Below, piece by piece: positions 41,181-54,120 of a stretch of DNA of 64,000 bases (within the stretch, counting starts at the first letter, position 1; each line of letters starts with the position of its first letter). The DNA is from Patellifolia procumbens (taxonomy: Eukaryota; Streptophyta; Magnoliopsida; Caryophyllales; Amaranthaceae). A model generated the notes under the pieces. That model was not told where the DNA came from and ran no database searches. It was given only the letters and a program-made list of their open reading frames with translations. Made by a program: the position numbers and the translations under genes. The stretch covers positions 124,001 through 188,000 of the forward strand of contig CANSGD010001495.1 of assembly GCA_947645195.1 (NCBI GenBank). Direction: 5' to 3'.

Positions 41181-43598
41181 ATGCCCAGGTCCCAAAGAAA
41201 CGGTTCCCCAATTCCAGCGGACCCCGATCTTATTAGGATAATCAGGCGGATCCGAAAGATAAAGCAGAAAGAAAAGCAGTCTGTGCAGCTGAACACCTCT
41301 GGAACAGACACCTTGAATTCAGTTATGTCAAAATCACTGAAGTCATATGGGGTGCCCAACCCGGATGGTCTTTCTACTGGACCACCAATGCCCACCATCG
41401 CCGCTAACAACTTTGAGATTAAGCCTGGACTCATCAGCATGGTCCAGCAAAATCAGTTTGGTGGGCATCCTACTGAAGATCCGGCAAATCATCTTCAACG
41501 GTTTCAACAACTTTGTCGAACCGTTAAACATGCCGGCGTCACTCCAGATCAGTTAAAAGTCATGTTATTCGAGTTTTCTTTGAGAGATAGAGCCCAGAAG
41601 TGGTTGAACGATGTGCAGGAAACTGAATGGAGTGAGATTTCTGCTGCGTTTCTGAGAGAGTATTACCCACCTACTAAAACAGCAGAAATCAGAAATAAAC
41701 TAGCCACGTTTTGCTAAGAGCCTGATGAAACATTAAGGGAAGCGTGGGCCAGGTTTAGAGATTTACAGAGAGAGTGTCCACACCACAACATGGCCAAATG
41801 GTTCTTGACGCAGACATTTTACAATGGTCTGCAGCCTCAGACGAAGAGTATTGTTGATTCGTCTGCAGGAGGAGTTTTTCTGGATAAGGAAGTGGATGTA
41901 GGCTACGAGTTTCTATCAAACCTCGCAGCCAATGATCATTCCACTTCCCGAAGCATCACGAGGAAGGTACTGGAGGTAGATGCCATTGCATTATTGACTT
42001 CGCAGATGGCGAAGCTGAGTCAGCAGATTAACACCTTCAGTTCCTCTTCCTCAGCAGCACCCCCTTTGAGTATCAATGCTATGTCTGCAGTAGCACCCAT
42101 TACCTCATCTTATTGCGAGGTATGTGGTGTTCAGGGTCACTTTGGGCATGACTGTCAGTTCAGTCAATTTCAGATGGAGCAGGCCAATGCCTTCAAACAA
42201 AGACCACAAACCTTCCCCCGTTCACATAACTACCAAAACCCACAAAACCATCAACCTCCACCTCCACAAAACTACCCTAAACCTTCATACCATCAAACCC
42301 CACAAAATTTCCAAAGACCACCACCACAAAACTTCCATCATCCCAATAACTTCCAAACTCCACAAAATTTCCACACCCCACCTCCACAAAAAAACCCACA
42401 AGAGCCTAGCAATTCTGAACTGATGAAACTGATATTGTCTATGCAAAAGGAAAATGAGGAAACAAGGAGGGCCCAAGAGAAGCACATCCAACTTCTCGAG
42501 GCTCAAGTGGCTCAGTTGGTAGAATCTAATGCACAGAGGCAGCAGGGACAATTGCCAGGGCAACCAGTTCAGAGAGAACATGTGAATGCCATCACTCTTC
42601 GTAGTGGCATTGCATATGATGCCCCTCCAGTGCCCATTGATGAGGTTACCCCGACTGCAGGGAAGAAGAGGGTGGTAGAGCAAGGAAAAAGAAAGAATTC
42701 GACGTCTGAAGTCGATTTGTCTGCAGAAGCTGAACAGACAGGGAAGAAAAAGGAGAAGGTTTCTGAAACGCCTTTTACACCAAGGCTACCTTTTCCTCAC
42801 AGGATGCAACAGTCCAAGGTCGATCAGCAGTTTGGTAAGTTCTTGTCTATGGTCAAGAACCTTGAGGTAACGATTCCATTCACAGACTTAATTACCCAAG
42901 TGCCTGTTTATGCCAAATTTCTGAAAGACATGATTACTAAGAAAAGAGACTTTGGTGGGGTAGAACGTGTCGCTCTTACTGAAGAGTGTAGTGCTTTTAT
43001 TCAAAATAAAACCCCACCAAAGTTAAAAGATCCTGGTAGTTTTTCTATACCCTGCCATCTTGGACCTATTTTTATTAATAAGGCTTTGTGTGATTTAGGT
43101 GCTTCTGTTTCTGTTATGCCATTGTCTGTTTATAAGAAACTGAACATGGGAGCCCTTAAATGCACACAAATCACTTTACAGATGGCGGATCGTTCTATAA
43201 AATACCCTCTAGGTGTTTTAGAGGACGTTCCTGTTAGGGTCGGGAAATTCTATATCCCTGTTGATTTTGTGGTGTTAGATATGGATGAGGATGCCCAGAT
43301 CCCTATTATCTTGGGTAGGCCGTTTTTGTGTATTGCTGGTGCTGTCATTGATGTCAAGTCTAGGTCTTTAACTCTTAGTGTTGGTGATGACAAAGTGATG
43401 TTTAAACTAACCAATGCTGTTAAGGCACCTATGCTTGAACAATCTTTTTGCAGGGATAAAGTTTTAGATGAAGTAGGGGTGGAGAAGGCTCAAATTCCAC
43501 CTAAGGTTGCCTCACCATCTGGAGGCATAGTCAAGAACATTTGGAGAAGAAAGATGTTTGATGAGGGTGGCACTCATTGCCAAGCCCCTCCTATTTGA
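41181..43598 (+). pseudogene. gag: Athila gag-protease with one stop
   Basis: ATG 41181 (MPRSQRNGSPIPADPD). One frame covers Retrotrans_gag, the CEVCGVQGHFGHDC zinc-knuckle-like segment (about 42117-42158), a Gln/Pro/Asn-rich tract (42190-42400), a coiled coil (MQKENEETRRAQEKH) and the retropepsin with DLGASVSVMP, VDFVVLDMDEDAQIPIILGRPFL. A single TAA at 41715 (Gln codon in the homologue) interrupts gag. After the protease the frame ends at 43598 with a ~50-residue unrelated tail, which marks the deletion joint where RT to integrase was lost. Gag and protease run in one frame here, unlike the full-length copy. Confidence 0.92.
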
Positions 43599-45276
43599 GA
43601 GAGGGAGGATTATGGTCGTGCGGGACCTTTATAAACCAGCGCTGTGCGAGAGGCAACTCGTATTTCTTTTCTTTCCCTTTTCCTTTTCTTTTTATTTTTT
43701 TTCTTTTTGTGAGCGAGAGTGAGGGTACTAACATTGTTTTTCCTCTTAGCATAGTCCTTATCACCTTTTGGCATTGATGACACTGCCAAGTTCAGCTTGG
43801 GGGAGGAGTTCTGTTTGTATTCCCTATCTCTTTTACTGCTTTCTAGAATAGTTTTACTGCTTTCGAAAAATACTGAAAAAATCAAAAAAAAATATGGTTC
43901 CCATGACTGGTTTAGTTGCCTCCCTGTGCCCCTTGTTGTGCTCTTTTTGAAATTGATTTGACTTTGTTTTCTGGATAGCTGGGCATTTGTGATCTTGAGG
44001 CTATGATTTGATGTTTGATTGCTATGATTTCGAGCATTTCTGGATTATATTAGACCACTTTGTGCTGCATACCTGAATTGGTTAGACTGTGAGGCCTCTT
44101 TGTAGCCTATTGGATTCATATTATTATCCAGTCTATTCTTGTGTGTTAGTTCCTCTTTAGTGGATTGATCTTGACTTTGACTTCGTACTTGTCTGATTTT
44201 AGATTACTTGTAGCATGTGCTGTGATAGAGGCGTTCTTTTGTCTTATTCTTGATCTTCAGAGTGAATTTTTGATATACTTTTATCCTCCTTAGCCCCGCT
44301 GAGCCTAATGACTTGTTTCGTGTTACTTAAACCCCTATTATGAGCCCAAAGCCTTCACTTGGTATTATCCCAAGCCTAGCTTGGGGGAGCTTTTGTATGG
44401 GTGAGTTTGAGATTGGTTTGTTGGTTTAGTTTGGTTTTTGAGGAATCTAAAAGTGTATTTGCTGTGGTTTGAGAGTGAGAAAGAGAAAAGGAAAAGCAAG
44501 TTTAGAGTTGCGTGAATGAAGTTCAGAAAAATGAAAGAAAAATGAAATGAAAATTCAAAAGAATTCTAGTTCTTTCATTCACGTACGTTCATAAAAGAAT
44601 ATTCGCTCCATTGCTAGAAAATTGGGTTTGTTATGCGCTTTTCATTGATTTATGAGAGTTGGGTTATTTTACATGGTTTTATGGTGATTGTTGGGAGTTG
44701 TGAAGGCCATCTTAGGCCTTGTTTGAATGGTTTATGCTCCCCCTTTCTTGGTTTTTCCACTACATTACCCAAAAGTATTCCCTACCTCTCACCGAATCCC
44801 CATTACAACCCTATGAAGTCCTCTTGAGCTCGTGTCTGCAATGTTCATTTGATTAATTTCGAGTTAGTTTGTCAAAGTTAAAGAGTATTTCTGCTAATTG
44901 AGTCGACTTGACTAGGATGAGAGTCATTGAACCTTCTTAAACACATGAGAGTGTGAGTGGGAAGGGTACTTATGGTCGGGTTGGTGAGTGTTCGGGCACA
45001 TTCTTTGCCTGCCACAAAATTGAGAGGAGTGACACCCTTGTGAGTGCCTTTTCAGGACTTGTATGCTTTGTGGATGCTTGAGTTTGATAAATTGCTTGAA
45101 TGATTGGTGGTTGGATGGATTTGATGAGCCAAACTTGAATTATGCCTACTTGAACGATTCTTAGTCTTGAAAATGTTTTGAGCTTTGATTTGTTTTTATC
45201 TTTGGGGTGAGGTAATCTATTCCATGTTCATGTGCTATTTGCTTGAGGACAAGCAAAGGTTTAGCTTGGGGGAGTT
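43599..45276 (+). other. Athila 3' noncoding tail and polypurine tract
   Basis: Homologous to 6036-7616 on the other strand. Contains two AGCTTGGGGGAG motifs (43794-43806 and the PPT 45263-45275), a third-like GCTTGGGGGAGC at 44379-44391, the inverted repeat with 10-bp arms 44511-44520/44574-44583, and GCTTGAGGACAAGC just before the PPT. No ORF credible. Confidence 0.75.
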
Positions 45277-46878
45277 TGATATCACGTATTTGTATAGAGT
45301 TTTCTCCCTTATTTACAAGCAAATTTGTGCGTCATTGGAGCTCTTGGAAGCTATTTTGTGCTAACTATCGTATATAGTTGTGGTTTTGTATTTTAGTGTT
45401 GAATTGCAGGTTTTAGGGAGTTTTCTCCTTATTCCCGAGCCATTTGGAAGCAACCGCAGCTTTACGAGATGTTACGAGGCACGTAGGAAGGCTCACGAGT
45501 TATATGGGTAGTTTAGGAGGCCCCAAGACCTCTAAACGTGAAGAATAGAGAGCCAAAGAGTCAAAAAGGAGGTTTCCGTGCTTTGATCGGGCAGAAATGG
45601 CCCGATCGGGCGAAGTATTTATGATCGGGTATGAAAGTTGCGGAACCGATCGGGCAAGCATTGCCCGATCGGATCGGACGAATATCATGTACCCAGGCCC
45701 GATCGGGTGGGATGCTCATAGCTCTTGTTGTGACGCTGCTTGTGAGGCGAACATGCTAGGCTCGTTTGTCGCCTGGCCCGATCGGGTGGCTGCCCACGGC
45801 CCGATCGGGTGGGCCGTAAAACTTGGATTGCTGCTTCGCTGCTACTATACGAAGGCCCAGGAGCGCAGATTGAAGACTTTGTACGTCGACCCGATCGGGT
45901 ACTGTGCTCGGGCCCGATCGGGTCTGGTGCATTTATCGCGAATTTCGTCTTTTGCTTCCTATTTTTAATTAGACTTGAGGGGTATTATAAATACCTTTTT
46001 TCCTCATTATTTAGAGACATCTTTTTATTCATCTTTCATTAGCTTTAGACTAGTTTTATTCTTCATTGTTCTTAGTTCAATTCAAACACTTTAGATTAAT
46101 TTAGAGGTGATCAAACCTATTTCAATTTCAATAAAGTTCCTGCTTTCCGTCAGTTGGTACTCTTCTCTACTCTTTATCTCTTTAATTACTTTGATTGCTT
46201 AGTTTATTTATTTAATTGTTCATGATGCAATTGTTAGGGTTTCATATTAGTTTTGTCGCTATTAATTTGATCATGTCTGAGTAGTCTCTTTCTAGGGTGT
46301 TAGATAGGAAAGCCATGTTTATACCATGATTGTGATTTAGACTCTTATTGATTTCTAGGGCTTGATTGGGGTGATTGTGATGTGGTTTGTTCTTTATTGA
46401 GTAATCAACGTTATTGCGCAGTTTCGTTGGTTGCTTGTGGTTAATAGTTGTTTGCACAGATCCGTCTTACGACTAGAGGCCTAGGACACGTCAGTAGTTC
46501 TGATTACGTTAGTGAACATGCGGCGTATGTTGAACTATGAGCGTTGAGTCTTAACCATAGCTCAACATAGGCTCTAATCCCCCGACTCTTGACTTAGGTT
46601 TTGGTAGTAGTTGACCCTATTTGATTGGTATAAGCATGGTGGACAGACCTAATACCCTAGACTTTTATTCCATAGTTTAATCCTCAATTTATTCCGTCTT
46701 CTGTAGTCTATTCTTTAGTTTAATTATTTCTTCCCTGATTTCATCTGGAGTAGCTGAATCGGTTGAATATTAATTTAGAAACTCTGTCTCCCTGTGGATT
46801 CGACCCTGCTTCCACTGACTACCTAGTTAGAGGTCCGTAGGTTTATTTTTGATTAGGTGATACGACTTTAGCTTATCA
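45277..46878 (+). repeat. 3' LTR of the Gag-protease Athila element
   Basis: 1602 bp. Array at 45590-45925 with six perfect CCCGATCGGG copies, TATA at 45986-45994. Ends TTATCA before GTATG. Confidence 0.95.
45590..45925. repeat. CCCGATCGGG palindrome array (3' LTR)
   Basis: Differs from the 5' LTR array by a ~60-bp block carrying degenerate copies (CCGATCGGGC, CCCGATCGGATCGG), so the array is a site of rearrangement. Confidence 0.88.
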
Positions 46879-46883
46879 GTATG

Positions 46884-47132
46884 CCTTCTGAAAACCCTCA
46901 CGAGACCATCCTCGTCCACTAGGGTCATCCTAGGGGTTTAAAGGGCTTGTTGCATAAGCTAAATGCAACCGTGATTCCTACGAAAGTGAGTTAGTTTTCT
47001 CTTTTTCCTTTTTTATTTCTGTATTTGGTGATCTCATTTTTGTTTAGTTTTGTTGAGTCACCTTTTTGCATCCCCCTTGTTATCCATGTTGATTTGCTTG
47101 AGGACAAGCAAAGAATCTAGTTTGGGGGAGTT
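46884..47132 (+). other. 3' end of the large Athila-like element's interior
   Basis: Noncoding; holds GCTTGAGGACAAGC (47097-47110) and the polypurine tract TTTGGGGGAGTT (47121-47132) before the 3' LTR. Its first 16 bases plus the adjoining GTATG are complementary to the leader just after the first PBS (31691-31711). Confidence 0.75.
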
Positions 47133-48919
47133 TGATGAGTGATATTTATATCACTCTAAACCTCGTATTTTCCTTTGATTTGAATCATTTTTCTCTATTA
47201 TCTTGAAATTTATAGTTTCATTTTAATCAATTCACGTTTTGTTAGTGATTGTAGCTCTTTTGTAGATTTTTAGTCTTTTCGCTCATTTTCTATGACCTTT
47301 TTATGCCATTTCATTCGTGTTGTATGTAGGTACTATCAAAGTAACCTTCTGATTTACCTATTAAAGCCCAAGAATGCATATATAAGGTTTAGAGCATGAG
47401 TAATGAAGGAAGAAAGGCAAAAGGAGGCTAAGGAAGCAAAATCCACCAAGTTTCCATCATGTTTTGCACAAGGGTTGACTTCAAAAGATTATATCTCACA
47501 AACTAAACATCATTTGGTAGTGATTCAAGTTGGATATTGAAGTTCATCTCAATAGCTTTCCAACAAGAGTTCACACGCTTGATTCCGACAAGAAACGAAG
47601 GAGTTATGACCTTTACAAGTTCAACTGTCCTATGGTGACGGATAGGGTGATCGGGAGATCACCTTACGGATCGCCCAATGTATCGCCCGATCACCCTTAT
47701 GGATCGGGAGATCCATCCTGCATTTTCTCCTCAAAGTTCTTGCTTCATGGTGATCGGGCAATCATCTATGGATCGCCCGATCACTGTGGGTTTGCGGAAA
47801 TATTTGCTTTTGTTTCTTTTTCCCTTTTTGCCCTTAGTTGGGGGTTGTATAAATACTCTTTTTAGCTAGACTTAGAAAGGAATTCTGATTTTCAAACTTG
47901 GAACCTTGAAGACTCTAGTTTAGGGAGGGTTAGCCTCCATCGCTTAGTCTAGAGAGAAAAGTGAGAAAATTCAAAGAGAGATTGAAGATGGGAGATTCAA
48001 GGGTGACAACTTGTATTCAAAGATTCAACAATCTATCAATGAGCATTTCTTACTCTATCTATCTTCTTTTATTGCTTTATCTTAATTGTTTTTCTTAGAT
48101 TAATTATTCATGCTTAGTTTAATTATTTATGGTCTATTTTGTTTAGTTTAATGTTAGATTAATGTTTAGTATCATGATGTTAGTTGTTAATTTCACTAAA
48201 GCTCTGATTTTTGTGTTTATGGAGTAGGTTGTTGGGTAGGGTTTGGGTGAAAACCCAACTATGGTTGATTTTGGGTGTTTGAATATGAAATTAGGAGTTT
48301 GATTAGGGTTATTAATTGATTAATGGAATGATTACTATTGCTTGCATTCTAGTTGGCTACTTGGATGTTTGTTTTATTGATACCTTAATCAAATCGAGAG
48401 AGGAGATTAAGGTTGACATTTATGCTATTATCTTGCTTAATTACTCATGAGAGTGAGATTGGAGTGAGGGTTTTGTGGATTGATATTGTGATGATTATCC
48501 CTTGGTTGCATGTTTGAGACCATGAGAGGGGCTTAATTATGTGATCTAGGTAGTTTTATACACCCTTGAGATAGGGCTTAGAGCTAGTTAAGAGTCAATA
48601 ACCTCAATTAGTTGCTTGGTTTTCTTTCCTCCATGTTTCACCCATCAAATTCCCTAAATGATGATTGGTTGGTGTTGGATCCCTTTCCCTAATCCTATTT
48701 GATCTTTGGTACTTAGTTTTAGTTTAATAGATTTTAATTGGTAGTTGGCACCTTTCGATTCCTTTTCGGCCTAGCTTATCGTTAAATTAACACATATCAA
48801 CGTTCCTTAGTCCTTGTGGAAGAATGACCCTTACTTACCACTTTACTTAGTTTAGTGGTCTAGTTAGGTATTAGTTTGATTTTAGGGGGATTAGTAACGA
48901 CCTAATTTTCCCTATATCT
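47133..48919 (+). repeat. 3' LTR of the large Athila-like element
   Basis: Pairs with 29901-31671. The terminal TATCT is probably TATCA mutated, since GCAAT follows exactly. Confidence 0.92.
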
Positions 48920-48924
48920 GCAAT

Positions 48925-51900
48925 CCGCAAGCCTATTGCTCTCTCTGTTCACCGCTTCAATCTTCAAACCAGGCAGGAGTGAAATGAGTTCCCTGCATCT
49001 CAACAAAATATTAAAAATGTCATCTCTAATCAGATTATTATCCAGGATTCTCTCCTTTGCATTCAAACAATCCGTGATAATAGTTCCTTCTGCCCAACCA
49101 TTCGCATGGGCTGCAATAAGACTTTGTAAAATTGAAAAAAGTTCATCCATAATAGGAGAATTAGCTCTAATACATTTCTAGATACTCTTGACCCAAATCC
49201 TATGGCAGTTCCTGATGACCGTAGCTATGGTAGATGTGGTCCTCTAGTCCACCCAAGAAGCATCGCAAGAGATTAACATTTTGTTAACTTGCCTTGCTCT
49301 TTGAATACAATTACCAAGAGTTAAGGTATAATTGGTTTGATTAGTCCCACAAGCAGCCCAAAATTCTCCTGCTGAAGTAATCACCTCCCTCATACTTTCA
49401 CTGGGCGAGCAATGGGTATTCTTGAAGAAGGCCTTGTTCCTTCTCAACCATAAACTCCAACAAGCAAAAGAGAAAAACGTATCCCAGGGTATGCTATTGA
49501 AGGCTTGGAAAGGGTTTTTCAGGTTAATACTTAGCCATTCATGGAGGTTAAGGGTGATAAATTTATGAGGTAAGGTAGGGCATAAGTGCCAAAAATCTAC
49601 AGCTACGGCACAATCACGAAGTATGTGTAAGGAGTTTTCTTGGTGGCTCGGGCAAAGGTGGCAATCGGAAGAGGGGAGAATGCATCTAACATTAAGATGT
49701 TTTTTGTGAGGGAGTTTGTCAAGAGCTGCTAGCCAGAGAAAGAAGCAAATTTATGGTGCAGTGGGAAGGTGCCATAACCAGAAGATAGGAAAGTGAGGTG
49801 GTTGACAATCAATAGATTCCATAGCTTTCGAAAAGGAGAACTTATTTTTCCGAGTGAAATCAGAGTAGACAAAATCTTTAGCTAAGAAGTTCAAGATAGG
49901 GGTTGCCAGAATTTCACTTTTAATATCAGGAGGGATTGGATAGCCAACAGAAGAGAGATCCCAATCACCCCCCGTATGCAATTCCCGACAGTCATATTCA
50001 ACTTATTATGGGAAAAAGGGCCAAGAAGATTATCAGAAAGAGTACCCACCTTAAGCCATCTATCAGACCAAAAGGACACACTCATCCCATCTCCAATCCC
50101 CCAAATCATATACTTCTTGAAATAAGGCCACACCTTACCTATACTTTTCCACAAGTGAGAGCCAGAGTTGAAGGACCTGAAGGAAGATTCAGATCTTTTG
50201 TACTTTTCCCTAAGGACTTTCACAGCAATATTATCTTTAAGGTTTAAGAGTTTCCACCAAATTTTAGGAAATGAGCCTTGTTAAGAGAGAAACAATCCTG
50301 AATCCCAAGCCCACCCTTATCCTTAAATTTAGCTATATTATCCCAACTGACCAGATGGATACCCTTATTGTCTTTATTGCTCCAAAGGAAGTTAGTCATT
50401 ACCCTATTCAATTCCTTACTATCATATATAGGAAACATGATTCCCTGCATATAATAGTTCAGAATAGAATTCAAGGTAGATTTGACAAGCATCAATTTGC
50501 TCGCCTTAGAGAGACAATTCCCTTTCCAAGTCGCCAACTTGGCTCTAACCTTGGAAACAATAAAGGCAACTTGATTTTTCAAAAGTCTTTTAGGAGAGAT
50601 GGGAAAGCCCAGGTAAGGACTAAGATCTAAGGTTTCCTTCAGGTCAAAGACCTCATGGAAGGAAGACTTAGGCTAATTTTGAGTGTTAGTGGAGAAAAGA
50701 ACCCTACTTTTGTCCATGTTAATAGATTGGCCAGACTTAGAGCAAAAGACTTCGAGAACATTTTTAACAGCATAGTAATTATCAACCTTAACTTCACCAA
50801 ACAAGAAGATGTCATCGGCAAAAAGTAAATGGCTAATTCCAAGACCATTCTTGCCAATAGGAAAGGGTGACCAGGCCCCGGACTCAATAGCACCTGCAAT
50901 GAGCTTCGACAAAATATTCATACAGATGATAAAGATATACGGAGAGATGGGGTCCCCTTGACGGACACTCCGAGAAGGGTAGAACTTGGTGGTAGGGGAG
51001 CCATTAACAAGAATAGAAGAAGAAACAGTCGAGAAGCAACTCATAAGCAAGGAAACAAACTGATCATCTAGGCCAAAGTCCAGCAAAGCAGCTCTAATGA
51101 AGCTCCATTCAAGCTTATCGTAGGCTTCTTCTAGGTACAACTTAATGGCAAACCAACCAGTAGGTCCTTTTTTCAAATGCATGGAATGAAGAATTTCAGA
51201 ACAAACAATGACATTAGTCTTAGCTCCTCTCCCTGGAAGGAAACTATTTTGGAAAGGAGAAATTTTTGACGGGAGGAGGGGTTTAATCATGTTAGCCAGC
51301 ATTTTAGACACTATTTTATAAATGTCGTTACCTAAACTAATAGGTCTAAATTGTTTAATGGTCTCAGGAGATTGACACTTAGGAATAAGGGCAATGAAAG
51401 TTTCGTTAATCTCCTTCGGCACTTTCTTCAAGATGAAAACATTAGAAATATAAGCATGAAGATCCCATGCAATAGTATTCCAAAACTTCTTAAAAAAGAA
51501 GATGTGGAAGCCATCGGGACCAGGAGCTTTAAATGAGCCCATCTTGAAAATGACCGCTCTCACTTCCTCAAGGGGGGGGGGGAAGTAACAGAAACTTTCA
51601 TAGGGATATCATTAGAATCAAAAGGAGGAATGTCCCAATCCCGAAAGCTAAGGTTATTGGAAGGAAAAAACAAGTTGTTAAAATAGGAGTTAATATGGGA
51701 GGCCAGTTGACTTTGAGAGTCAAAAGTTTCACCCACCTCATTCCTAAGGTTCACGATCCTGTTATTTCTTCTTTTAATAACCACAGATTTCATGAAATAG
51801 GATGAATTTCTATCACCATAAGCCAGCCAATTATCTCGAGACTTTAATTTCCAAAATAACTCCTCCTGATCAAGAATAGCGACGAGTTCACCGTGAAATT

Positions 51901-52866
51901 TGTCTTCAAGCATTTGGAGGGAAAAATCCCAAGGATGATGGAAAATGGCACGTTGAACTCCCTCTATTCTCGCCAAATATCAAGCTTTCCTCTTGAACAC
52001 ATTGCCCAAGCAAGCTATATTTCAATTCATACACACAGGAACAAAAAAATTCAACTTTTTATCAAACCAATCCACATTAGAAAACCAGTAATTATCAACC
52101 ACAGAAGCAAAGGAATGATCAAGGCACCACATGGGTTCAAATCTAAATGGTTTGGGACCTCTAGTTTGGGTTTGGGTCGAAAGGGTTAAAAGGATGGGGC
52201 AGTGATCAGATGAAAGCCTTGGGATGTGACTAATAGTTGAGTTAGGAAACAAGTCAAACCAAGAGTCCGACCCAAAAGCCCTATCAAGCCTCTCCATAAT
52301 CGGGTTTAGAGATCGTTTATTAGTCCAAGTAAACCGCTGCCCTATATAACCCAGATCAATTAGACCAGAATTGTGAAGACACTCATTAAACATTTTAATT
52401 CTCCAATGTTTAACGTCTCTACCACCAAACTTCTCATTTTCATGAATAATCTCATTAAAATCTCTAATTGCAATCCAAGGAAGGTTTATAAATGAACTCA
52501 ATATCTCAAATTCAGACCAAAGCAATTTTCTTAATCGGTATTTAGTACTAGCATATATATTAGAAAGGAAAAAGGAATTGTTAGAGGATAGTACCTTCAC
52601 AATGTTGTGGATCCCTTGTTTGTTCATTTTGATAGTCTCGAAACTCATGAATGAAAAGTCCCAAAGCACCAAAATTCCTCCCGAGAAACCCTCAGGTTCG
52701 GCCAACACCCATTCATCAAAGGGAAGTTATTTCACAATTTCTGCTGTATTATTTTTGCTAACTCTGGTTTCGGAAAAATATGAGGGTGATGATTTTGAAT
52801 CAAGAGGCGCAAGTGTTTAAGCAAGGAAGGGCGCGCAATTCCTCTACAATACCAATAGCGAATCAT
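48925..52866 (-). pseudogene. LINE ORF2: endonuclease, RT, zinc finger, RNase H (decayed)
   Basis: Domains in order on minus: EEP endonuclease from about 52866 (YCRGIARPSLLKHLRLLI), with a frameshift near 52775 and TAA at 52729, then GFSGGILVLWDFS and WIAIRDFNEI where the family has GDFNE; this Gly-to-Arg change hits the catalytic block. It ends SSDHCPILLTL. The RT spans 51563-50673 with GSFKAPGPDGFHIFFFKKFW, FRPISLGNDIYKIVSK, SVRQGDPISPYIF and catalytic LLFADDIFLFG. Thumb region at 50582-50244, zf-RVT (HLCPSHQENSLHILRDC) at about 49650, RNase H from about 49290 (SCDASWVD) to 48925. One frameshift coincides with the G11 run at 51572-51582. Confidence 0.9.
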
Positions 52867-54120
52867 GGAATCAGGCATGAGAGGGGGAGGAGGGTTTTCC
52901 TCCTTTCGGTTCATTTCATCGAGCCACATCCCTTGTTTTCCCTTTCTATTTTGGATGGACCACGAAATCGGGACCAAAGAGAGATATATTGAATTTACGC
53001 TCTCTGGTTCCTTTTCTTTGTTCCACAGAATGTTGAGAGACAATTGCTCCTCCCAATGAGTTGTTTGAACCATCAATAGTGCATCCGTCCAACCATTCAC
53101 ATCGACTTTCAGTCCTACAAAGTCTAGGAGCACAATTTCGCGATTTTGTGGGAGATATGGTGGTGGGTCCACCATTTTTGCCAATGCCGCCGGTATAATA
53201 TGGGGTTTTTGGTCTATTTCCAGCTTTTGTATTCCCCACACTAGTAGATGTAGAGCGACCATTGGTAGGAACGGGAGATCCGAAATCTGTGGCAGATGGG
53301 CCGGAATTAGTACGCCTGAGTTGGTGAGCATTTTTAGACCCTTCCAAAATTTCGGGATCTCAGTTGGGCGAAGAATCATCTTCCTTAGCACACGTGGAGG
53401 TGTTGTCTCTATTTCCATCCAATTGTCGAAGTTCTTGAGATAATCGACTGAGTTGAAGTTCATTTCGCTCAAGAACGGTTTCGGGTGAGATGAGAAATGG
53501 GTCGAGATTTTCTTTGAGAAGAAAATTGTTGGGGGAGTTTCTGGGGTTGGTGGTGTTTATGGGAGTGGGTTCGGTGATTGTGGTGTGGGAGGGGAAGGTG
53601 GGTCATGTTCCAGCGACGGGGTGAACCGCCACTCCCTCGGTGGCGAGGAGGCCGGTGAAGAGGTGTTCATTTTCTGGAGAGAGGATATGAAATGGGTTAG
53701 AGATTGGAGTGGTGAGGGTGTGTTTGTTTAGGTTTACATGTTCTGTCATAGGTAGAGAAAGTGGGTCTTTGAATTCCAAACAATTGACTTGCTGACGTGG
53801 CTTCATTTTAGCCGTTTGTTCTAAATTAACATTAATTTCAGAAAAAGCCAAACTTTTCTTTTCCTGTTGCGTTTTTGACTCTGTACTATTTCCCTTTGTT
53901 GGTGCAACCTCTCCTCTGTTTTTTCGCCAGCCTCTTGTCGGGCTTTTTCCGGTTGTTTCTCACCGGAATCCATTCCTCTGAATGAGACATCTTTTTTCCC
54001 TCCTTCTTTTGCATCTGCGGCACTTTGGAAGTTTTGCACTCTAGAGTGGTATGGCCGTATCTCTTACACCATTTGTAGAACGTTGAGATATTAGGAGCAA
54101 TGATTTCTTGTTTAATTTTG
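52867..54120 (-). pseudogene. LINE ORF1 region, degenerate and 5'-truncated
   Basis: On minus the element starts with a segment reading like a broken zinc knuckle (WCKRYGHTTLEC, about 54080-54030). Lys/Glu/Gln-rich sequence and a low-complexity Pro/Ser/Asn linker follow before ORF2. Several frames are open in pieces (54039-53821, 53472-52732). This fits the C-terminal half of a plant L1 ORF1 nucleic-acid-binding protein, but the alignment is loose. Confidence 0.5.

Larger units (their letters stand above)
39485..46878 (+). mobile_element. Gag-protease-only Athila element (non-autonomous)
   Basis: 7.4 kb, LTRs 39485-41042 and 45277-46878, perfect target duplication GTATG (39480-39484, 46879-46883). 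It has a perfect tRNA-Asp PBS, gag-protease, then jumps directly to the post-pol AGAGGCAACTCGT motif (about 43650) and a 1.6 kb noncoding tail. RT, RNase H, integrase and the ATHILA ORF are absent. It is the same family as the element at 4473-17424, different subfamily by LTR sequence. Confidence 0.93.
29901..48919 (+). mobile_element. Athila-like Ty3/Gypsy element, chimeric interior, two nested elements
   Basis: LTRs 29901-31671 and 47133-48919, with target duplication GCAAT (29896-29900, 48920-48924) inside LINE RNase H. The 3' LTR's last base is T instead of A. Disregarding the nested solo LTR (32133-35371) and the Gag-protease element (39485-46878), only about 4.8 kb of interior remains. 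It contains a second, diverged LTR end with its own PBS (36578), a gag-like remnant and an unknown ORF, but no pol. It is therefore non-autonomous. Confidence 0.88.
29707..54120 (-). mobile_element. L1-type LINE, split by the Athila-like element
   Basis: Flanked by CCAATTAGAATTAGGGA (29690-29706) and CCAATTAGGATTAGGGA (54121-54137), a 17-bp target duplication with one mismatch. The 3' end on minus is a short A tract (T7 at 29708-29714). Without the insertion it is about 5.4 kb: degraded ORF1 region, then ORF2 with endonuclease, RT, zf-RVT and RNase H. The 5' end starts inside or near the ORF1 zinc knuckle, so it is probably 5'-truncated. Many frameshifts and stops mark it as old. Confidence 0.88.
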
